From JBHGBB01 sp041946755 (lineage in GTDB: Bacteria > UBP4 > UBA4092 > JAOAEQ01), in contig JBHGBB010000141.1 in NCBI GenBank assembly GCA_041946755.1, positions 1-10,369 of the forward strand: DNA of 10,369 nt, in the 5' to 3' direction. Positions 5,820 through 10,369 of this stretch are shown in pieces (positions within the stretch are counted from its first letter, which is position 1; the number at the start of each line of letters is the position of its first letter). The notes beneath the pieces are model-generated. The model had not been told where the DNA came from and did no database searches. It saw nothing but the letters and a program-made list of their open reading frames with translations. Both the position numbers and the translations under genes were made by a program.

Positions 5820-8228
5820 CTACGGTGCTTCGCTCGGTGCTTCGGAATCGGTATCGGTTTCAGTAGCTGGCGTTAACCCGGTATGAGACGAATCGCAGAA
5901 TTCCCGGGGTTCAGTCCCTTCTTTAAACGCTTCCTGATAGATATAGAAAGTCTTGCCGCCGTCAGCTTCAGCCGCTTCTTTACATCGGGCAGTAGCTTTT
6001 TTCCCGGTCGCACTGCATAAATCGACAAAAACTATTCCCGGCGGTACCGGAAAATCGGTGGTTGGCGTGCCATAAGTCACCCGGTTCATAAAATCCCGCC
6101 ATAACGGTCCAGCTGCCCGGGCTCCGGTCATCCCGCGACCTAATGGTGCTCTAGCATCATATCCGACCCAAGTCGCAACCACCAGATCCGGGGTATATCC
6201 GATAAACCAGGCATCAGCATAATCGCTCGACGTTCCGGTTTTCCCGGCTGCCGGTCGAGAGAAATTCCGGCCGACATAATATGCGGCGGTACCTCGTTTA
6301 ATTACCCCTTTCATCATATCGGTTAATAAATAGCAGGTCTGGGGACTCATGACTTCTTTCGACTGGCCACTAAACTCTTCTAATACTTTCCCATTATGGT
6401 CGTTAATCGACCGGAATATCATCGGCTGATGCCAGGTACCCCCATTACAGAATATCGAAAAGATCGAGGCCATTTCGACCGGGATTACATCGCAACTCCC
6501 GAGCACTAACGCTAATTCCGGTTTCAATCTCCGGTCTTCAGTATCAGCCAACCCAAGCCGATGCGCATAATCGATGATAGTTTCTATTCCGACTTTCGAA
6601 CCCAACCGTACCGTTGCCGCATTTAACGAATGCTCTAATGCATACCGGAGCGTAACTCCACCCCGATATTTCCCATCATAATTATGCGGTTCCCATTTTT
6701 TATTGCCATAGGTAAACGTTATCGGACTATCTTGAATGACATCTGACGGAACGAAATTATTATCCAGCGCTGCTGCATAGACAATCGGTTTGAACGCCGA
6801 CCCCGGTTGCCGGTATGATTGTAATGCCCGGTTGAACTGGCTATCGCTGAAATCATAGCCGCCAACCATCGCTTTAATATTCCCGGTTTGCGGGTCGAGA
6901 GCAATCAAAGCACCTTGTACATGCGGTTCAAGTACCAGACTCAGGTTCGGATTCCCCTTATAATCTACTCCAACAATTCTAACCAGCAGATAATTCGCCG
7001 GCTTTAAAATATTCTGCGGTGCTAACCAGGGTAAATCGTCCGGTAACATCAAGGCAACTTGTTTCCCCTGTACTTCAACGATAACCGATTTCGGGAATTT
7101 CATCGTTTTTAAATCGATCGGTTCGGATAATCGAACGATTCGAACTAACATTACCTGGTTCGGTTTCAACCCGATTTTCTGCCTTTTACCCGATAAATTC
7201 CGCATCTCCTGCTGCTCTAATTCGATTCGTTCTAAGTTCTGTTTCATCAACTCCTGCGCTGCCGCCTGCATTTTCATGTTCATGGTAGTATATATGCGGA
7301 GTCCCTCTTTATAAATCGCATTCGTCCCATAATTCGGATCGTTTTCTAACTCCCGCCGGATCTGTTCTGAGAAATAGGCTGCAGCAGAGAATCGTTCTCT
7401 TCGTTTCGATAAGATAATCTTGGCAAACTCCGCTTGATGCGCCTGTACTTTTGAAATCTTCCCATCTTCCAGCATCCGGGATAGAACATAATTCCGCCGT
7501 TTTTTCGCCCGGTCCATGTTCCGGAACGGTGAATAGACTTCGGGACCACGAATCAATCCGGCTAACATCGCTGATTCCGATAAATTCAGTTGGGTAGCGT
7601 TTTTCCCGAAATAGAGATTCGCTGCCGCTTCCACCCCATACGCCCCATGCCCGAAATATATCTGATTCAAGTATATTTCCAGAATCTGTTTTTTAGTATA
7701 TTTCCGGGATATTTGGATTGCCAGCATCGCATCTTTAATTTTCCGTTTCAGAGTCCGTTCCCGAGTAGTATATAGGATTTTCGCTAACTGCTGCGGAATA
7801 GTGCTACCGCCTTCAACAACTTTCATAGCCATGATGTTATGAACCATCGCACGCGCTAATCCGGAATAATCAACCCCGCTATGTTTATAGAAATTCTTAT
7901 CTTCAACCGCAATAACCGCATTCTGCAGATTTTCTGGGATTTTGGATAAAGGAACACTAATCCGATTTTCGATTGCCAACTCACCTACCAATTCATTCGC
8001 ATCAGAATATACTTTAGTGACCTGATATGGCTGATATTTTAAAAGCGAATCTAAGTCTGGCGTTGAAAATATTGAAGGAGCAGCGATCGCAAACACTAAT
8101 CCAGCGACCAAAATTAATACTACTGCTACTAGAAAAATATAGAGAATCCGACGTAACCATCGGTTTTTAATCCGGTAGTTTTTCTTTTGATCGAGATATC
8201 GGGGAGCTTTTCTAAGTGGAAAATCCAT
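5820..8228 (-). CDS. Class A penicillin-binding protein (PBP1A-type, GT51 plus transpeptidase)
   Basis: An 802-residue bifunctional peptidoglycan synthase: it polymerises lipid II into glycan strands and crosslinks stem peptides in the periplasm. A basic N-terminus and one membrane anchor (about 29-50) come first. The GT51 domain (about 75-250) shows EDKNFYKHSGVD (109-120, catalytic E109), GGSTIPQQLAK (140-150) and EIYLNQIYFG (184-193). The transpeptidase has S477-x-x-K480 (nucleophile motif SAFK), S534-L-N536 and K663-T-G665, all intact. Between them (about 320-440) is a region compatible with the OB-like domain of PBP1A. The tail ends in acidic, proline-containing repeats (SEAPSEAP), encoded by the direct repeat CGGTGCTTCG at 5823-5832 and 5835-5844. 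AAAGGA lies about 13 bases upstream of the ATG, rather far. It is the first of three minus-strand genes and is divergent from the MscS gene. Confidence 0.96.
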   Translation of the reverse strand: MDFPLRKAPRYLDQKKNYRIKNRWLRRILYIFLVAVVLILVAGLVFAIAAPSIFSTPDLDSLLKYQPYQVTKVYSDANELVGELAIENRISVPLSKIPENLQNAVIAVEDKNFYKHSGVDYSGLARAMVHNIMAMKVVEGGSTIPQQLAKILYTTRERTLKRKIKDAMLAIQISRKYTKKQILEIYLNQIYFGHGAYGVEAAANLYFGKNATQLNLSESAMLAGLIRGPEVYSPFRNMDRAKKRRNYVLSRMLEDGKISKVQAHQAEFAKIILSKRRERFSAAAYFSEQIRRELENDPNYGTNAIYKEGLRIYTTMNMKMQAAAQELMKQNLERIELEQQEMRNLSGKRQKIGLKPNQVMLVRIVRLSEPIDLKTMKFPKSVIVEVQGKQVALMLPDDLPWLAPQNILKPANYLLVRIVGVDYKGNPNLSLVLEPHVQGALIALDPQTGNIKAMVGGYDFSDSQFNRALQSYRQPGSAFKPIVYAAALDNNFVPSDVIQDSPITFTYGNKKWEPHNYDGKYRGGVTLRYALEHSLNAATVRLGSKVGIETIIDYAHRLGLADTEDRRLKPELALVLGSCDVIPVEMASIFSIFCNGGTWHQPMIFRSINDHNGKVLEEFSGQSKEVMSPQTCYLLTDMMKGVIKRGTAAYYVGRNFSRPAAGKTGTSSDYADAWFIGYTPDLVVATWVGYDARAPLGRGMTGARAAGPLWRDFMNRVTYGTPTTDFPVPPGIVFVDLCSATGKKATARCKEAAEADGGKTFYIYQEAFKEGTEPREFCDSSHTGLTPATETDTDSEAPSEAP

Positions 8229-8561
8229 TGAATATATAAAATCCTTTCAAGCCAAATGAGAGTTAAACTGGATATAAAACTGCAAGAACTGCGCCAAAAT
8301 GACCTGATAATCTAGAAAGGAAATAATATCGACTGATTCTATTGATGTTATCTTCTATTTCCCAGTTTCTTGATACTACCTTCTCTATTTATAAGAATAC
8401 TCCGAAATCCAACTTGTGTCAACTTTACCACAGTTTCCTGAATAGTTCCGGCCAATAATACAACATTAGATGATTACCCTCAATAAGATAGCAAGTATTG
8501 CTTTGATTTATTTTATGCTATACTATTAAAACTTATTTCAAGAATTCTCGTTTAGAGTGAA
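8229..8561. other. Divergent intergenic region between PBP1A and MscS genes
   Basis: A 333-bp gap between two divergent genes. It has no open frame of note and no heptad tract. It must hold the promoter(s) of both genes. A plausible plus-strand promoter is listed separately. For PBP1A I see only weak AT-rich candidates on the minus strand and do not call one. Confidence 0.6.
8498..8524 (+). promoter_or_regulatory. Putative sigma70-type extended -10 promoter for the MscS gene
   Basis: TTGCTT (8498-8503) and TATACT (8519-8524) resemble -35 and -10 boxes. The 15-base spacer is short, but TGC immediately before TATACT makes an extended -10. Transcription would start near 8531, about 30 bases before the ATG at 8562. 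This is consensus matching by eye only. Confidence 0.45.
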
Positions 8562-9419
8562 ATGACTGATTTAACTACTGATACAATATCGCAAAATATA
8601 CCAAAACCACCGCAAAATTTATTGGATCTACATCAAATCGGGGTAAGTTATCTCGACCGATTTATCAATCTACTACCGAATATTTTCCTCGGTATCCTAA
8701 TTTTCCTATTATTCTATCTATTTTACCGATTCATCCGGATTATCATCAGCCGCGCGATGGTGAAAGCGAAACTCGCACCGTCAGTAGCCGAAGCATTATT
8801 ATCTCTATTGAAATATTGTATGTTGGGATACGGCTTAGTACTTGGATTAGAACCGATATTCCCCCGGATAACTTCATTGCTTGCTGGATTAGGAATATTA
8901 GGTATCGCTATCGGGTTTGCGGCAAAAGATACCTTAGCGAACCTGATCGCCGGATTAAGTATATTCTGGGATAAACCGTTTGAAATTGGTGATATGGTTA
9001 CTATCGATGGAACTACCGGTAAAGTCGACCGGATATCGCTCCGCGCTACCCGATTGATTACCGCTGAAAATTTCCTGGTTAGTATCCCTAATCAGAATGT
9101 GATTAATAATAAAGTAACTAATCTAACCCGGTTAAAAACACAGCGGGTATCGGTCTCAATTCCGATCAGTATCCAGGATAATTTCGACCAACTTCGAGAG
9201 AATATCATGCATATGGTTGCCGGACTCCAGCAAGATGCACGAATACTTACCGAGCCGGCTCCGCAATTGATTATTACCGACTTTAAGCCGGCTGTTTCCG
9301 GTCCAGTACCCATCTCGGCATCAGTGCAATTAGAACTCTGGGTTTGGATCGATACCACCAATCCGAAATCGATAACCCCGTTTATCTTAAGAGAGAAAAT
9401 AGTCGAAATGATTAAATGA
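8562..9419 (+). CDS. Small-conductance mechanosensitive channel (MscS family)
   Basis: A 285-residue protein close to the length of E. coli MscS. MscS-type channels open under membrane tension and release solutes during osmotic downshock, acting in the inner membrane as homoheptamers. Hydrophobic segments lie near 38-62, 77-98 and 103-133. The third is the glycine/alanine-rich pore helix (LLAGLGILGIAIGFAAKDTLANLIAG in register 107-131), followed by the typical WDKPFEIGD beta-domain entry (136-144) and SIPNQNVINNKVTN (174-187). The C-terminal part matches the cytoplasmic vestibule region in position but was not identified by motif. The start follows a weak AGAG at 8554-8557; no better start is seen. 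It is read divergently from PBP1A and may be co-transcribed with the following envelope gene, 129 bp downstream. Confidence 0.93.
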   Translation: MTDLTTDTISQNIPKPPQNLLDLHQIGVSYLDRFINLLPNIFLGILIFLLFYLFYRFIRIIISRAMVKAKLAPSVAEALLSLLKYCMLGYGLVLGLEPIFPRITSLLAGLGILGIAIGFAAKDTLANLIAGLSIFWDKPFEIGDMVTIDGTTGKVDRISLRATRLITAENFLVSIPNQNVINNKVTNLTRLKTQRVSVSIPISIQDNFDQLRENIMHMVAGLQQDARILTEPAPQLIITDFKPAVSGPVPISASVQLELWVWIDTTNPKSITPFILREKIVEMIK

Positions 9420-9424
9420 ATGGT

Positions 9425-9520
9425 TGATACTAAATGCCACAAACCAAGCCAAGATTAACACCTCAAGACAAATATCTCATAACAAATATCTACTTATGAA
9501 TGGTTTGACATTTAGCATCA
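9425..9520. repeat. Long imperfect inverted repeat with 14-base direct repeats in its loop
   Basis: The arm at 9425-9446 and the arm at 9501-9520 are complementary as TGAT, one mismatch, CTAAATG, a small bulge, CAAACCA: 18 paired positions in three blocks. The 54-base loop contains ACAAATATCT twice, at 9468-9477 and 9482-9491, exactly 14 bases apart, i.e. two heptads. It occupies the gap between the MscS and O-antigen ligase-like genes. It could be a small palindromic element, a binding dyad or an mRNA structure; it lacks a T-run for termination. Confidence 0.6.
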
Positions 9521-9548
9521 GAGTTTATACATTCGATATTATAATTCT

Positions 9549-10369
9549 ATGAAGAAAATAATCTGGATTAGTTCGATACTATTCATTCTCATCCTTATCT
9601 CATTTTTGTTTAATCCGGATTATTCTCCCTGGCTGGTTATTCCGCTTATTGTCGTTATCCTATTTCTCGTTAATCTCGACCAGCTTTCCGGTCTGATTTT
9701 TTTCATCTTTATTTTCCCTTTACTTACCCTGCTGCCGGAACAGTGGCATGGATATCCGATATCGGTCGCCTCGATTCTATTCCTCTGCTTATTCTTTTCT
9801 ATTTTAATTAAGCGGAAAGACGCCTATATTCCACGCACGGAGTTAGATTCACCCTTAGGTTATTTCGCTATCCTCGTAATCGTTTCCGCTATAATAACCA
9901 TTCTCAGTTTAAGTTATGCTCCTATAAAAATTCTGATTTTAAAATATCTCTATAGCCTGCCAAACCTTTTCACCACCTATCCGGAAGATCGGTTTGATGC
10001 GGCAATTCAAGGAACAAGAACGATCTTATTCGGCATCATATTTTTTTATTTCTTGGTTCTGCTGCTTCGCGAAACCGATAAACTTCGAGGGCGAATGGTT
10101 TCTACGCTACTTCTTTCCAGTGGAGTTGTCGGTTGCTATGGCCTTATCCAATATTATACTAAATGGAACCTTATGGAATATTGGAAAACCATTTCACCGA
10201 ACCTGATACGAATCAATTCGAGTTTCTCCGATCCGAACACGTATGGCGCTTATCTGGTATTGATACTTCCATTAGCCCTGGTTAAAATGATCGATAGCAA
10301 AGGTAACCGCGGTTGGAAATACGCCGGATTAAGTTTATTATTAATCGTAAACCTGGTTTGGACTGCTTC
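9549..10369 (+). CDS. O-antigen ligase/polymerase-like membrane protein (Wzy/WaaL family), 5' part
   Basis: An open frame from ATG 9549 runs to the window end without a stop: 273 codons plus two bases, so the C-terminus is missing. The protein is very hydrophobic, with about six to seven membrane segments in the visible part (roughly 4-20, 28-42, 48-62, 72-87, 104-121, 158-173, 185-200, 232-246). The segment GLIQYYTKWNL (198-208) followed by RINSSFSDPNTYGAYLVLIL (221-240) is the recognisable signature of the O-antigen ligase/polymerase (Wzy_C/WaaL) superfamily, which polymerises or transfers lipid-linked surface polysaccharide at the periplasmic face. Whether this one is a ligase, a polymerase or a glycan transferase of another kind cannot be told without the C-terminal loop. 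No clear Shine-Dalgarno precedes the ATG; the reading frame and the hydrophobic first residues support this start. Confidence 0.82.
   Translation, partial: MKKIIWISSILFILILISFLFNPDYSPWLVIPLIVVILFLVNLDQLSGLIFFIFIFPLLTLLPEQWHGYPISVASILFLCLFFSILIKRKDAYIPRTELDSPLGYFAILVIVSAIITILSLSYAPIKILILKYLYSLPNLFTTYPEDRFDAAIQGTRTILFGIIFFYFLVLLLRETDKLRGRMVSTLLLSSGVVGCYGLIQYYTKWNLMEYWKTISPNLIRINSSFSDPNTYGAYLVLILPLALVKMIDSKGNRGWKYAGLSLLLIVNLVWTA

Noticed and set aside
5396..5866. Plus-strand open frame of 156 codons across rimI and the repeat-rich gap
   Set aside because: It is antisense to rimI and then translates heptad repeats and the PBP1A tail region; no domain pattern and no ribosome binding site support it.
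9092..9442. Minus-strand open frame of 116 codons opposite the MscS gene
   Set aside because: It is fully antisense to the conserved MscS coding region and shows no protein-like features of its own.

Overview
The window looks like a chromosomal fragment of a Gram-negative-type (diderm) bacterium, probably an uncultured lineage. The protein set is bacterial: a class A penicillin-binding protein, RimI, an MscS channel, an O-antigen ligase/polymerase-like protein and a DHH-CBS-CCA fusion. I cannot name the phylum. Intergenic DNA carries many 7-bp tandem repeats, a habit seen in cyanobacteria and several uncultured phyla, but that alone does not identify the host.

Left part (1-2210): AT-rich and visibly different in base composition from the rest. 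It holds a polytopic membrane protein with a cytosolic nucleoside 2-deoxyribosyltransferase-like (NDT-like) domain. A second gene on the same strand, for a single-span membrane protein, is interrupted by one in-frame TAA. The pair is bracketed by heptanucleotide tracts at 290-317 and 2169-2196. This is the best candidate in the window for an uncharacterised accessory system, possibly a nucleotide-sensing or conflict cassette with a decaying partner.

Middle (2211-8228): three housekeeping genes on the minus strand. In transcription order they are a penicillin-binding protein 1A, the RimI N-acetyltransferase, and a 952-residue fusion of a DHH phosphoesterase, a CBS pair and a tRNA nucleotidyltransferase/poly(A) polymerase. 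The gaps between them are filled with heptad repeats and palindromes. One heptad block sits inside the fusion gene and is translated as an insert of about 68 residues.

Right part (8229-10369): a divergent intergenic region with a plausible extended -10 promoter, a small MscS-type mechanosensitive channel on the plus strand, a spacer containing a long imperfect inverted repeat, and the 5' part of a Wzy/WaaL-like gene that runs off the window end.

Functionally, PBP1A, MscS and the Wzy/WaaL-like protein concern the cell envelope. The DHH-CCA fusion and RimI concern RNA and translation. No tRNA, rRNA, CRISPR array or transposase gene was found.
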